A stretch of 64,000 nt of DNA from Flavobacteriales bacterium (lineage in GTDB: Bacteria > Bacteroidota > Bacteroidia > Flavobacteriales > Schleiferiaceae): positions 744,001 to 808,000 of the forward strand of contig CP051243.1 of NCBI GenBank assembly GCA_017795025.1, given 5' to 3'. The notes beneath the pieces were generated by a model. The model saw only the letters and a program-made list of their open reading frames with translations. It made no database searches and was not told the DNA's origin. The stretch's first letter is position 1. Every line of letters begins with the position of its first letter. Positions 16,491 to 26,086 of this stretch are shown one piece after another. The position numbers were made by a program, and so were the translations under genes.

Positions 16491-18431
16491 TTATACGTCA
16501 AACTCACCTATCTCGCTTGCTATCTGTGCGTCTACCATTTTAATGAAGGCTTCCAAGCTCATGCTTCCTAAGTCTTCACCGCCGTGTTTCCGCACCGACA
16601 CTGCGTTTTCCGCTGCTTCCTTCTCCCCAACAATTAGCATATAAGGGATTTTAGAGACCTCGGCATCCCGGATTTTACGTCCGGTTTTTTCAGCACGCTC
16701 GTCAACGAGGGCGCGAAGTTCGTAATTTTTAAGCAATCCTGAAACTTTCTGGGCATAATCCAGATATTTATCCGAAATCGGTAAAATCGCAATCTGACTG
16801 GGCATCAGCCATAAAGGGAAGTTTCCGCCGCAATGTTCCAGTAATACTGCCACAAAGCGCTCCATACTACCAAAGGGGGCACGGTGAATCATAACCGGAC
16901 GATGGTTCTCATTATCCGAACCTTTATACTCCAGTTCAAAGCGCTCTGGTAAATTGTAGTCTACCTGAATAGTACCTAACTGCCACTGACGTCCCAGGGC
17001 ATCCTTAACCATAAAGTCGAGCTTTGGTCCGTAAAAAGCAGCCTCGCCATACTCTACCACATAATCAAGTTCTTTCTCGATTACCGCTTCTTTAATGGCC
17101 TGCTCTGCTTTTTCCCAGTTGCTATCGCTACCGATATATTTCGAGCGATCCTCTTGATCTCTTAAGGAAACCTGAGCGGTAAAGCTTTGGAAGTCGAGGG
17201 TTTTAAAGATGTAGAGTACCAGGTCGATTACCTTTTTAAACTCATCTTTTAACTGTTCGGGAGTACAAAAGATATGCGCATCATCCTGGGTAAAGCCACG
17301 AACGCGAGTAAGGCCATGCAATTCGCCACTTTGCTCATAGCGATACACGGTACCAAACTCGGCAAAACGAATAGGTAGATCGCGATAGGAGCGAGGGGAT
17401 GATTTATAAATTTCGCAATGATGCGGACAGTTCATGGGCTTGAGCAAATACTCCTCATTCTCTTCGGGAGTATGAATAGGCTGAAAGCTGTCCTTACCGT
17501 ATTTAGCGTAATGTCCGCTAGTTACATAGAGTTCCTTATTACCAATATGCGGGGTGATTACCGGATCGTAACCTGCAGTTCGTTGTGCTTTTTTAAGGAA
17601 TTGTTCCAAGCGCTCGCGAAGTTCCGCACCTTTAGGTAACCATAAAGGAAGCCCTTGACCCACCTTTTGCGAAAAAGTAAAGAGTTCTAATTCCTTACCC
17701 AGTTTCCGGTGGTCTCGTTTTTTAGCTTCCTCCAATAACTCGAGGTATTCCTTAAGCATGGAGGCTTTGGGGAAGGAAATTCCATAAACCCGGGTAAGTT
17801 GAGGATTGTGCTCATTTCCACGCCAATAGGCCCCGGCAACATTCATAATTTTTACCGCTTTAATAAAGCCGGTATTCGGAATATGTCCGCCTCTACAGAG
17901 GTCGGTAAACTCGGCATGGTCGCAAAAAGTAATCGAGCCATCCTCCAAGTTTTCAATTAACTCGGTTTTAAATTCATTATCGGTGTAGCGCGCTAAGGCC
18001 TCTGCTTTGCTAACGGGATGTAGCTTAAACTCGGATTTCTGACGTGCATTTTCCAACATGCGTTGCTCCAGCTTCGCAAAATCGCCTTCCCCAAACTCAT
18101 GCCCATTAAAGTCGACATCGTAGTAAAAACCATTTTCGATGGCCGGACCAATGGTTAATTTAATTCCCGGGTACAATTGCTCTAAGCTTTGCGCTAATAG
18201 GTGAGCAGAAGAATGCCAAAAAGCTTGCTTACCTTCTGGGTTATCCCAAGTATAAAGCACGAGGTCGCCACCGCCCGGTAAAGGATCGCCAGCCTCCACC
18301 GTTTTACCATTAAGGCTAGCCGATAAAACATTGCGCGCCAGTCCGTGACTGATGCTTTTCGCTACATCTAAGGCCGAGCTTCCTTCTGGATACTCCTTTT
18401 TACTGCCGTCTGGTAAGGTAATTTCAATCAT
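16491..18431 (-). CDS. thrS: Threonyl-tRNA synthetase
   Basis: 646-residue class II synthetase that charges tRNA-Thr. An N-terminal TGS domain (1-60) is followed by the editing domain with [11 protein letters not shown] (about residue 73) and the catalytic core: [10 protein letters not shown] binding zinc, [20 protein letters not shown]-type motif 2 and [14 protein letters not shown] motif 3. A C-terminal anticodon-binding domain starts near residue 540. First gene of the thrS-infC-rpmI-rplT operon, with a promoter box 22 bases upstream of its start. Confidence 0.98.
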   Translation of the reverse strand: MIEITLPDGSKKEYPEGSSALDVAKSISHGLARNVLSASLNGKTVEAGDPLPGGGDLVLYTWDNPEGKQAFWHSSAHLLAQSLEQLYPGIKLTIGPAIENGFYYDVDFNGHEFGEGDFAKLEQRMLENARQKSEFKLHPVSKAEALARYTDNEFKTELIENLEDGSITFCDHAEFTDLCRGGHIPNTGFIKAVKIMNVAGAYWRGNEHNPQLTRVYGISFPKASMLKEYLELLEEAKKRDHRKLGKELELFTFSQKVGQGLPLWLPKGAELRERLEQFLKKAQRTAGYDPVITPHIGNKELYVTSGHYAKYGKDSFQPIHTPEENEEYLLKPMNCPHHCEIYKSSPRSYRDLPIRFAEFGTVYRYEQSGELHGLTRVRGFTQDDAHIFCTPEQLKDEFKKVIDLVLYIFKTLDFQSFTAQVSLRDQEDRSKYIGSDSNWEKAEQAIKEAVIEKELDYVVEYGEAAFYGPKLDFMVKDALGRQWQLGTIQVDYNLPERFELEYKGSDNENHRPVMIHRAPFGSMERFVAVLLEHCGGNFPLWLMPSQIAILPISDKYLDYAQKVSGLLKNYELRALVDERAEKTGRKIRDAEVSKIPYMLIVGEKEAAENAVSVRKHGGEDLGSMSLEAFIKMVDAQIASEIGEFDV

Positions 18432-18453
18432 GATCCCTCGTTTTTTGGGCTGG

Positions 18454-18461
18454 CAAAGATA
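18454..18461 (-). promoter_or_regulatory. Bacteroidetes -7 promoter element before thrS
   Basis: Minus strand TATCTTTG matches TAnnTTTG exactly. The short leader (about 16-18 bases) contains GAGGGATC just before the ATG, one of the few purine-rich, Shine-Dalgarno-like spots seen in the window. It would drive the four-gene translation operon. Confidence 0.55.
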
Positions 18462-18493
18462 GTAAGCCTTTACGACAGATAAGGGATTTCCCG

Positions 18494-18916
18494 CTATTCA
18501 GGATAGATTTCTTGCATATGGTCGAAACTGGCTTTAATGAGCTCCTTTAAAACCGCTTCATCTACATCTTCTAATTTATTGATGTACAAACAGGATTTCC
18601 CGGTTTTAAACTTTCCTAAACGACTCAATAATTCAGAATAGCGATCAAAGCCGGTCATTATGTAAAGGGAAAACTTGCCCTTCCTGGGCGAAAAACCACC
18701 GCGCATCCAGGTGCCTTCGCGTCCGGTACTATAGCGGTACTGGTAATGACCGTAGCCAATGATACTGCCACCCCACATGCTGGGCTCCGAACCGCTTATG
18801 TCTTTAAAAATCTTCAGCAAATGATGTGCTTGTTCTTTTTGCTTTTCATTTTCGAGTTGGTTTATAAAACCCACCACAGAGGCGTCGTTCTCTTTTGTTT
18901 TTGGTTCTTGAGCCAT
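18494..18916 (-). CDS. DUF1801 domain protein
   Basis: 140-residue soluble protein matching DUF1801 (YdhG-like): [59 protein letters not shown] and a helical end. Members are small cytoplasmic proteins of unknown function. It is divergent from the menaquinone cluster and lies upstream of thrS in the same direction, but thrS has its own promoter. Confidence 0.88.
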   Translation of the reverse strand: MAQEPKTKENDASVVGFINQLENEKQKEQAHHLLKIFKDISGSEPSMWGGSIIGYGHYQYRYSTGREGTWMRGGFSPRKGKFSLYIMTGFDRYSELLSRLGKFKTGKSCLYINKLEDVDEAVLKELIKASFDHMQEIYPE

Positions 18917-18982
18917 ATTTACCTTCTATTTTAAATGGGCTTTTTTTAGATAGCCCTTACCTTCGTTGCGAAATTGCCAGCA

Positions 18983-19411
18983 ATGACAAAGAAAGAAATT
19001 CTTGAGGCCTTCAACAAGGGGAATAAAAATACCTTAATGGAGACGCTTAATATCGAATATACAGCGGTAAATTTAGATCCCCCGAGTTTAGAGGCGACCA
19101 TGCCCGTAAACCCATCCGTGCATCAGCCCATGGGACTTTTACACGGTGGAGCGAGTGCCGCTTTGGCGGAGAGTATTGGCAGTGCCGCCAGCTTTATGCT
19201 GATTGATCGTGAGAAGGAAGCGGTAGTAGGAATTGAGCTGAGCTGTAATCATTTGCGGAGTGTTCGCGAAGGAAGGGTGAAGGGTAAAGCCCGCATTCTT
19301 CATCAAGGTCGAACGACCCACCTTTGGGAAATTGAGATTCGCGATGAACAGGAGCGACTCATTTCGCATTGTAAATTGACCAATATGGTGATTTCTAAAA
19401 AGGCAAAGTAA
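18983..19411 (+). CDS. menI: Hotdog-fold thioesterase, likely 1,4-dihydroxy-2-naphthoyl-CoA hydrolase
   Basis: 142 residues from the ATG (a TTG three codons upstream is possible). LEATMPVNPSVHQPMGLLHG is followed by GASAALAESIGSAASF, then ELSCNHLRSVREGRVKGKA. This reads very like E. coli MenI (YdiI): LEATMPV, PFGLLHGGAS, LAESIGS and NHVRSAREGRV. The Glu in LAESIGS is the catalytic residue of this hotdog subgroup. It removes CoA from DHNA-CoA before prenylation by MenA. First gene of the menaquinone cluster; the next start codon directly follows its stop. Confidence 0.85.
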   Translation: MTKKEILEAFNKGNKNTLMETLNIEYTAVNLDPPSLEATMPVNPSVHQPMGLLHGGASAALAESIGSAASFMLIDREKEAVVGIELSCNHLRSVREGRVKGKARILHQGRTTHLWEIEIRDEQERLISHCKLTNMVISKKAK

Positions 19412-20377
19412 TTGGCGAGAGATTCGAGCATTTTTTTAGCCTACAGAGAGGCGGGGCAGCCCTTGCGCTTTTACCAGCCCGATCCAAGTTCGGAGGAGCA
19501 TTTTCATTTTTACGCTTTCGCAGATGGACTAAACTTGGACCTACCCATGAAAGCGGTGGCAAGCCCGCCCCATTTTACTTATCATTTTAATGGCCTAATC
19601 TCGGAGCCAAGTGAAGCAGCTCAAATTCGACTCTTAGAGGAAGCCATTTCCAAGCTCAAATCGGGAGCAGGGGAAAAGGTGGTGATCTCCCGACTAAAAC
19701 TGAGTTTAAATCCACCACAAGCCATAGAGGTTTTACATAACCTCGATCAATTGTATCCGCAGGCAACGGTCTATTTATTTAGTCATCCCGGGGCTGGTAC
19801 TTGGCTCGGAGCCAGTCCAGAGCAATTGCTTAAGGTGGAGGCAGGGCAGGTTTCTACCGCGAGCTTAGCGGGAACTCGTCTTTGGGAAGAGCGCCAAACC
19901 TTCACCGAAAAGGAGTTCGAAGAACAGGCGATTGTAAGTGAGGCCATTAATCAAAAGCTAGCACAATTTGGACTCCAGGCGCTCCATCTTTCAGAACGGC
20001 AAATTAAACAAGCGGGAAACTTAGCCCACCTCTTTACCGAAATTACCGGGCAATTAGCACCAGGTCAAGACCCTAAGCGCCTAGCCGCACTTTTACACCC
20101 CACACCGGCAGTAGGGGGCTTTCCGCAGGATTGGGCGCTAAACTTTATTAAACAAAAAGAGCTTTATCCACGTAGATATTATACGGGTTACTTTGGCTGG
20201 ACCCATCAGGCGAAAGCCGAAGCCCGATTTTGGGTAAACTTACGCTGTGCGCAGTACCTTAGCCCAAATACCTTGGGTATTTATGTAGGTGGCGGAATTA
20301 CGGCTCAAAGTGACGCTCAAGCGGAATGGGAAGAAACGGAAAACAAGGCCCAAACCATCCTAAAGGCCCTCAACTAA
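19412..20377 (+). CDS. menF: Isochorismate synthase (chorismate-binding family)
   Basis: 321 residues from a TTG placed right after the stop of the thioesterase gene. The chorismate-binding core is complete: KVVISRLKLSL, TWLGASPEQLLKVEAGQVST, SLAGTRLWEER, the metal-site HPTPAVGGFPQDWALNFIK and GIYVGGGITAQSDAQAEWEE. It converts chorismate to isochorismate, the entry into menaquinone synthesis. It is shorter than the E. coli enzyme because the N-terminal part is reduced, as usual in Bacteroidetes. EntC or other family members are possible by sequence alone, but the menD neighbour decides for menaquinone. Confidence 0.88.
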   Translation: MARDSSIFLAYREAGQPLRFYQPDPSSEEHFHFYAFADGLNLDLPMKAVASPPHFTYHFNGLISEPSEAAQIRLLEEAISKLKSGAGEKVVISRLKLSLNPPQAIEVLHNLDQLYPQATVYLFSHPGAGTWLGASPEQLLKVEAGQVSTASLAGTRLWEERQTFTEKEFEEQAIVSEAINQKLAQFGLQALHLSERQIKQAGNLAHLFTEITGQLAPGQDPKRLAALLHPTPAVGGFPQDWALNFIKQKELYPRRYYTGYFGWTHQAKAEARFWVNLRCAQYLSPNTLGIYVGGGITAQSDAQAEWEETENKAQTILKALN

Positions 20378-20381
20378 TTAT

Positions 20382-22055
20382 ATGGCGAAAACATCATCTT
20401 TATACAATGCCCGAATGTTGGCTCAGATATTAAAGGAGCATGATTGTCAACATTTAGTAGTGGCCCCCGGTAGTCGCAATGCCCCTTTAATTTACGCCTG
20501 CTCGGCTTTAGGCTTTAAAACGTATTCGATACCCGATGAACGAGCCGCGGCCTTTACTGCCATGGGGATGGCTTTGGAAGATGGCAAACCCGCAGCCGTA
20601 ATCTGCACCAGCGGATCGGCAGCAGCAAATTTTTTACCGGCAGTAACCGAGGCCTATCATCAAAAAGTTCCCTTAGTAGTGATTACCGCCGACCGTCCCA
20701 AAGAATGGATTGGTCAGGGCGCGGGACAAACCATAATGCAAGAAGGCATTTATGGTAAACATATTTTAGGAGAGGCCAATTTGATTCGCGAGCCACAAGA
20801 TGAACTAGCCAAGCAATACAATTTACGGATAAGTCAAGAGGCCTTGCTAAACCTAAATCGCGGTCCGGTACATATTAATGTGCCTTTCGATGAGCCCCTA
20901 TACGAGGAGTATAATGGTCCGGAAGAGAAATTTCGCATTATTCGCCGACCCGCTACGGAAAGGCATTTGAGTAGCACCGACTTTGATCAATTAAAGCATG
21001 ATTTTGAGGCCGCCGATCGGCCGATGATTTTGGTGGGGCAAATGGCGCCAGACCCCGCTTTAGAAGCTGCTTTGGCGGCTTTAATGGATAAACGGCCTTT
21101 TTTGTTGTTAAGTGAAACCCTTTCTAATTTAAATCATATCCCCGGGGTTCATAGCATAGATCGTATGGTGAATACCTTGGCGGAGAAGGAGGAAGCCTTT
21201 TTACAGCCGGACTTATTAATTAGCCTGGGGGGAGAGATTGTTAGTAAAAAGGTAAAAGCCTATCTCCGCAAGGGCGAATTTCCACATTGGCATTTTACGG
21301 AGGACGCCCTATTTAAGGATACCTTTCATAAGTTAACCCTTAACCTTGATTGTAAAGCCGCTTGGTTTTTCAATAGCTTGAGTGAAAGCGTTAAGCCTCG
21401 CAAAAGCACCTGGGTAAGAGAGGTCTTGCAATTAGAACGAAGCAAGGCGGCGGCCCATCAACGGTTTATAAAAGATGCCCCTTTCAGCGACTTAAAGGTT
21501 TATGCCGAAATAATTGAGCAATTACCCGCCGAGAGTATTTTACATTGTGCCAATAGTGCCGGGATTCGATATACCCAGTTATTTGATCATCGAGATGATG
21601 TGCGCCATTTTGCTAATCGAGGGACCAGTGGAATCGATGGCAGCACTTCCACGGCTATTGGACATGCTTCGGTAAGTGATGCGCCCGTAATACTCCTTAC
21701 CGGTGATGTTGCTTTTCAATACGACAATGCTGCTTTTTGGAACGACCGCTTACCGCAAAACTTAAAGGTGATTGTGGTTAACAATCAGGGCGGTAACATC
21801 TTCCGAATTATAAAGGGGCCCGAGCAAATTGAAGATTTCGAGCGTTTTCAGGAAACCGAGCATCGCTTGGATTTATCAGCCGTAGCTAAGATGTATCAGC
21901 TTGGTTACCATTGTATTTCGGAAGCTTCCGACTTAAAGGACGGGCTTCGTAGTTTTATGCAATCCGACGGCTTGGGAATATTGGAAATTCAAAGCCCTAA
22001 AATGGAAAGTCCGGAAGTTCTAAAATCGTACTTTGAGTACCTAAAATCGAATTAA
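20382..22055 (+). CDS. menD: 2-succinyl-5-enolpyruvyl-6-hydroxy-3-cyclohexene-1-carboxylate synthase
   Basis: 557-residue thiamine-diphosphate enzyme that joins isochorismate and 2-oxoglutarate. The N-terminal TPP domain has the MenD patterns VAPGSRNAPLIYA and SIPDERAAAFTAMGMA (catalytic Glu) and VICTSGSAAANFLPAV. The C-terminal part has GTSGIDGSTSTAIGHA, LLTGDVAFQYDNAAF and VVNNQGGNIF, which bind the diphosphate and Mg. It starts 4 bases after menF and its stop overlaps the next start (TAATG). Confidence 0.97.
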   Translation: MAKTSSLYNARMLAQILKEHDCQHLVVAPGSRNAPLIYACSALGFKTYSIPDERAAAFTAMGMALEDGKPAAVICTSGSAAANFLPAVTEAYHQKVPLVVITADRPKEWIGQGAGQTIMQEGIYGKHILGEANLIREPQDELAKQYNLRISQEALLNLNRGPVHINVPFDEPLYEEYNGPEEKFRIIRRPATERHLSSTDFDQLKHDFEAADRPMILVGQMAPDPALEAALAALMDKRPFLLLSETLSNLNHIPGVHSIDRMVNTLAEKEEAFLQPDLLISLGGEIVSKKVKAYLRKGEFPHWHFTEDALFKDTFHKLTLNLDCKAAWFFNSLSESVKPRKSTWVREVLQLERSKAAAHQRFIKDAPFSDLKVYAEIIEQLPAESILHCANSAGIRYTQLFDHRDDVRHFANRGTSGIDGSTSTAIGHASVSDAPVILLTGDVAFQYDNAAFWNDRLPQNLKVIVVNNQGGNIFRIIKGPEQIEDFERFQETEHRLDLSAVAKMYQLGYHCISEASDLKDGLRSFMQSDGLGILEIQSPKMESPEVLKSYFEYLKSN

Positions 22056-22558
22056 TGCTTTTAGAGAACCTGAAGATTGATCCTACCGATTTACCCCAAC
22101 TGGAGGCACGCGATTTTACCCCTTTGGAAAAGGACTATCTCTATTTCCGAATCACGGCCTGGTCCTTATTTTACCTCATGCTCAGTGGAGTAGGGGCCAT
22201 GCTGAGTCTTTTTGGACAAGTGCTCTTCACCTTTTGGCTTTATCCCTTATTAAGCCTTTGGGTATTGATGTTCATTTTTGAAAGAATTGGCTTCAAATAC
22301 CGCGGATATTGTATCCGAAGCTTAGATGTTTCTTTTCGCCGGGGCTGGCTTTTTCACCGTTTAACAACCGTTCCTCTAAATCGGGTGCAGCACTGTGAGT
22401 TTAATCAGGGTCCTTTAGGTCGCCTCTTCGATTTAGCCACCGTTAAGGTGTATACCGCCGGAGGGAATTCCAGCGATCTAGACATCCGCGGGCTGCGCAA
22501 GGAAGATGCGATTAAAGTGCGCGATCACATTATGGAATTGAGCAGTCGCCATGCCTAA
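22055..22558 (+). CDS. PH-domain membrane protein, YdbS-like
   Basis: 167 residues. Two hydrophobic helices lie at about 31-55 and 58-78 (AWSLFYLMLSGVGAMLSLFG, TFWLYPLLSLWVLMF). They are followed by a bacterial PH domain (bPH_2) with RSLDVSFRRGWLFHRLTTVP and LNRVQHCEFNQGPLGRLF. This is the YdbS-type partner that accompanies a longer YdbT-type protein, here the next gene, overlapping by 8 bases. Function in the envelope is not established. It is unusual to find the pair between menD and menA. Confidence 0.85.
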   Translation: MLLENLKIDPTDLPQLEARDFTPLEKDYLYFRITAWSLFYLMLSGVGAMLSLFGQVLFTFWLYPLLSLWVLMFIFERIGFKYRGYCIRSLDVSFRRGWLFHRLTTVPLNRVQHCEFNQGPLGRLFDLATVKVYTAGGNSSDLDIRGLRKEDAIKVRDHIMELSSRHA

Positions 22559-24053
22559 GCTTCAGCTTCATCAGCCGCAAAGGCAAGCACCTTTAGGGGT
22601 GATTATCATGTTTTTCCAAAACTTGCGCCGCGCTATAAACTTTGTATTGGCGGTGGTGGTCGTCAACTTTGGCCGCGATTTCTCCTGGCTGGGAATGGGG
22701 TACACTGAATGGGGAATCATTTTCGCTGCCTTCTTTTTAGTCTACAGCTTTTTGCAGTACCGCAAGTTTTACTTCTACGTAAGTGGCGACAATTTTGTGA
22801 TTGAGCGCGGGGTACTAAAACAGGAGAAAATAAACGTTCCCTTTGGAAGGATACAGTCGGTAAATACTAAGCAAAATGTAATTCAGCGACTCTTAAATTT
22901 AGTGGGACTGAAGATCGACACCGCGGGCAGTCAACAACAAGAAATCAATATTCCGGCTTTATCCAAGGCCTACGCTAAGGAGCTGCGCGATTATTTAATG
23001 GAGAAGCGCTATGAGCATTTGGAGGAAGCAGAGGAGAGTGAGGAAGAAATCAGTAGTTCTAATGTAGGGCAGCGAGAGCCTTTGTTACGGCTTTCCATTG
23101 CCGATTTATTTAAGGTGGGCTTTACCCAAAACCATTTGCGCTCGGGCTTAATACTCTTTGCTATTGTGAATGGCTACATCTGGGAGTTTGAAGAATACCT
23201 CATTAAACCCTTTGAGCCCTATTTGGAAGAAACGGCCCAAACCTTTGTGGGCAAAGGCTTTATTCTGTTTCCAATTGGTCTATTAGCCTTTGTTATTATC
23301 TCGGTGATTGCCTCCTTAATTACCACGGTTTTACGCTATTATAATTTTAGTTTTTACCTGGGCTCCGAAGGTTTGGATATCGAATCAGGTCTTTTAAATC
23401 GGAATAGCTACAATGTACCCTACGAGAAAATTCAGTATTTCTTTTGGGAGTCTAATCCCTTACGAAGAATCATTGGCTACCGCACCCTAAAGGTTAAGCA
23501 AGCGGGCAGTCAGGCGGTAAATGAACGCAAGCTTATTGGTATTCCTGGCTTAAAAGCCCGTGCCCTGTTGCGGATAATACAGATGCAGTATCCCGACCGA
23601 AAGAGCGGACGCTATACGTATTATCGGCCGCATCGTTTGCTTTTTATTCAAAGACTGGTTTGGTTGGCTTTGGTGCCAAGCTTGCTTTTATCGACGCTCC
23701 TTTATTTTCAAGATTTAGATTTAATCTTTTACATCCCCATTCCACTCTTTTTTGCCTTGGTGGTTTTCCTTTCCTACAAGTATTGGCGTAGTATTCGAAT
23801 TCGGGTAAATGCGGGCTATGTGGAAATTCAGAAGGGCTATGTATTTCCGAAACGGATTTTAGTGCCAAATTACAAGCTGCAGAATTTAAGCTTAAACCAA
23901 AGTTTTTTACAAGCTTGGCGCGGCCTAAAGAGCTTTCAATTTCATACTGCGGCAGGCACCTTATCCATTTCGCACCTGCCGGCTGAGGATTCGGAAAGCC
24001 TGTACAATTATTTGCTTTTTTGCATAGAGTCCAGTTCGGAGAAGTGGATGTAA
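22551..24053 (+). CDS. PH-domain membrane protein, YdbT-like
   Basis: 500 residues with three PH (bPH_2) units separated by paired membrane helices. The PH units begin near 78 (VSGDNFVIERGVLKQEKINV), 276 (LGSEGLDIESGLLNRNSYNV) and 416 (VNAGYVEIQKGYVFPKRILV). The hydrophobic pairs lie near 24-68, 202-263 and 368-408. Each PH unit has the typical PF.RIQSVNTKQN-type strand after a conserved Gly. Overlaps and probably acts with the YdbS-like protein. Its known relatives are of unknown function. Confidence 0.85.
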   Translation: MPKLQLHQPQRQAPLGVIIMFFQNLRRAINFVLAVVVVNFGRDFSWLGMGYTEWGIIFAAFFLVYSFLQYRKFYFYVSGDNFVIERGVLKQEKINVPFGRIQSVNTKQNVIQRLLNLVGLKIDTAGSQQQEINIPALSKAYAKELRDYLMEKRYEHLEEAEESEEEISSSNVGQREPLLRLSIADLFKVGFTQNHLRSGLILFAIVNGYIWEFEEYLIKPFEPYLEETAQTFVGKGFILFPIGLLAFVIISVIASLITTVLRYYNFSFYLGSEGLDIESGLLNRNSYNVPYEKIQYFFWESNPLRRIIGYRTLKVKQAGSQAVNERKLIGIPGLKARALLRIIQMQYPDRKSGRYTYYRPHRLLFIQRLVWLALVPSLLLSTLLYFQDLDLIFYIPIPLFFALVVFLSYKYWRSIRIRVNAGYVEIQKGYVFPKRILVPNYKLQNLSLNQSFLQAWRGLKSFQFHTAAGTLSISHLPAEDSESLYNYLLFCIESSSEKWM

Positions 24054-24063
24054 TTCTAAGGTC

Positions 24064-24071
24064 TATATTTG
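24064..24071 (+). promoter_or_regulatory. Bacteroidetes -7 promoter element before menA
   Basis: TATATTTG matches TAnnTTTG exactly and lies in the 37-base gap between the YdbT-like gene and menA. It suggests that menA-menC can be transcribed independently of menI-menF-menD. Confidence 0.45.
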
Positions 24072-24090
24072 CCTTGCAAAAAATTGGATA

Positions 24091-24987
24091 TTGGGGATAA
24101 AAGTTTGGATAGCGGCGGCTCGGTTAAGAACCTTGCCCTTAGCTTTTGCGAGCATTTTTTTAGGTTCTATGTTAGCCCTTAGTCGCGGCTACTTCGATTT
24201 CTGGATTTTCTTTCTGGCTTTGCTAACCACCTTATTTTATCAGGTACTTTCCAATTATGCGAACGACTATGGCGATGGTGTAAAAGGAACCGATAATAAC
24301 CGAGTGGGGGAAGCGCGAGCCATTGCCTCCGGTTTAATAAGCGCTCAAGATATGCGCAAGGCGGTTTGGCTTTTCACCGCTCTATCTATACTCTCCGGAA
24401 CCCTTTTGAGTTTTTACGCTTGCCGCGATTTGGGCCTATGGTATCAATTAGGTTTTACCGCTTTAGGTCTTTTAGCCACTTGGGCGGCCATCAGCTATAC
24501 GGTTGGCGATCGTGCCTACGGTTATTCGGGATTAGGTGATTTGTTTGTCCTCATTTTTTTCGGCTTTGTAGGCGTAGGAGGGTCTTTCTTCTTGCAAAGT
24601 GGAGATTGGGATAGCTATGTATTGTTGCCTGGCGCCAGTATCGGCTTTTTGGCCATGGCAGTTTTGAACCTTAATAATATGCGCGACCGAGAGGGCGATG
24701 CCCAAAGTGGAAAGAAAACCCTAGCCATTCGTTTGGGAGAGCGTGGGGCAAAGGCCTACCATACTTTATTGCTTGTTTTCGCCTTCGATTTAGCCTTCTT
24801 ATACAATCGTATTTATCCCAGTAGTTTCTGGCAAAATTTATACTTTTTAAGCTTACCTTTAATCCTACTCAACCTCCGAAAAGTGCTTAAAGCTCAAGGT
24901 CCAAAAGACTATGAGCCCTTACTTAAGCAACTTGCCTTAACAAGCCTGCTTTTTGCTTTGCTTTTCGGTTTGGGAAAAGTGCTATGA
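24091..24987 (+). CDS. menA: 1,4-dihydroxy-2-naphthoate polyprenyltransferase
   Basis: 298-residue UbiA-family membrane enzyme that attaches the isoprenoid tail to DHNA. The Asp-rich motif NDYGDGVKGTDNNR (near residue 55-70) and the second motif NNMRDREGDAQSGKKTLAIR (near 195-214) are both intact. About eight to nine hydrophobic helices follow the start MGIKVWIAAARLRTLPL. No ATG is available; TTG at 24091 is the family-consistent start. It overlaps menC by 4 bases (ATGA). Confidence 0.95.
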   Translation: MGIKVWIAAARLRTLPLAFASIFLGSMLALSRGYFDFWIFFLALLTTLFYQVLSNYANDYGDGVKGTDNNRVGEARAIASGLISAQDMRKAVWLFTALSILSGTLLSFYACRDLGLWYQLGFTALGLLATWAAISYTVGDRAYGYSGLGDLFVLIFFGFVGVGGSFFLQSGDWDSYVLLPGASIGFLAMAVLNLNNMRDREGDAQSGKKTLAIRLGERGAKAYHTLLLVFAFDLAFLYNRIYPSSFWQNLYFLSLPLILLNLRKVLKAQGPKDYEPLLKQLALTSLLFALLFGLGKVL

Positions 24988-26033
24988 AAGCATCCTGGAC
25001 CAAATATACCCTTAACCTTAAGCAACCTGCTGGCACTTCGCGAGGAGTGCTAAAGCAGAAGGATTCTTATTTTATCCGCTTAGATGGCGAGGGAAAAACT
25101 GGTTTAGGCGAATGCGGTTTGTTACGGGGTTTAAGTGCCGATGACCGGCCGGATTATGAAGAGCAATTAGATGCCCTTTGTGAGGATTTAGCGCTAACGG
25201 AAGTTCCACAGGATTTACTCCCGAAATTAGAAGAATGGCCTAGCATCCAAGCCGGCTTAGAAATGGCCTTACTCGACCTAGAGGCCGAAGAGCCACATGT
25301 TTTATTCCCCAGCGATTTTACCGATGGCTACGAGCGGCAAGCGATTAATGGCCTTATTTGGATGGGGGACCTCGATTTTATGCTGGCCCAATTGGAAGAG
25401 AAGATTGCCAAAGGCTTTTTGGTGATTAAGATGAAAATTGGGGCAATTGCAATTGAGGATGAACTTAGCATCCTCCGAAAAATTCGCGAGCGCTTTGGTC
25501 CGCATGAGCTGCAATTACGGGTAGATGCCAATGGTGCTTTTGACGCGAACAATGTACAGGGCATCTTAGATACTTTATACGATCTAAAAATTCACTCCAT
25601 AGAGCAACCTATCAAAAAAGGGAATTGGTCGTCGATGGCCAAGCTCTGCCAAAACCATCAAATGCCCATCGCTTTAGATGAGGAGCTCATTGGGATTTTT
25701 AAGCGGGAGGATAAAATCAAAATGCTCGATACTATTAAGCCACGTTACATCATTCTTAAGCCTTCCTTTTTAGGTGGTTTTAAGAAAAGCGAAGAGTGGA
25801 TTGATTTGGCCGAAGAAAGAGGTATCGGATGGTGGGTAACCTCCGCCTTAGAATCTAATTATGGTTTATCGGCTATCGCCCAATGGAATTATAACCTCTA
25901 TGGGCATTTAGCCTCTGGATTAGGTACGGGCTCCCTATATACCAATAACTTCGATTCACCCCTGCACTTAGTGCGCGGTACGATTGCTTTTGATCCGAAA
26001 TTAGAGTGGGATTTATCCAGTTTGGAATTCTAA
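24984..26033 (+). CDS. menC: o-Succinylbenzoate synthase
   Basis: 349-residue enolase-superfamily enzyme that dehydrates SHCHC to o-succinylbenzoate. The catalytic Lys is in KMKIG (near residue 151), and the metal ligands are in RVDANGAF (Asp near 178), SIEQPI (Glu near 207) and ALDEEL (Asp near 229). The second Lys is in ILKPSFLGGF. GLGTGSLYTNNF closes the active site. It overlaps menA and is followed by a 175-base gap before menE. Confidence 0.94.
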   Translation: MKASWTKYTLNLKQPAGTSRGVLKQKDSYFIRLDGEGKTGLGECGLLRGLSADDRPDYEEQLDALCEDLALTEVPQDLLPKLEEWPSIQAGLEMALLDLEAEEPHVLFPSDFTDGYERQAINGLIWMGDLDFMLAQLEEKIAKGFLVIKMKIGAIAIEDELSILRKIRERFGPHELQLRVDANGAFDANNVQGILDTLYDLKIHSIEQPIKKGNWSSMAKLCQNHQMPIALDEELIGIFKREDKIKMLDTIKPRYIILKPSFLGGFKKSEEWIDLAEERGIGWWVTSALESNYGLSAIAQWNYNLYGHLASGLGTGSLYTNNFDSPLHLVRGTIAFDPKLEWDLSSLEF

Positions 26034-26053
26034 GGAAACTTCCAAAATTTGGG

Positions 26054-26086
26054 AAAATAAAAAGCGCCGCAGGGAAACGGCGCTTT
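26054..26086 (-). terminator. Hairpin terminator, minus-strand orientation, between menC and menE
   Basis: AAAGCGCCG (26061-26069) pairs with CGGCGCTTT (26078-26086) around an 8-base loop. On the minus strand the stem is followed by TTTTTATTTT; on the plus strand only TTTCTAA follows. The stronger terminator direction is therefore opposite to the surrounding men genes, although it could also weaken plus-strand read-through into menE. Confidence 0.7.

Noticed and set aside
18935-18958. A possible terminator (GGGCT ... AGCCC around a T-rich loop) between the DUF1801 and menI genes.
   Set aside because: The genes are divergent, so no transcript needs ending there, and the stem is only 5 bp with the T run in the loop.
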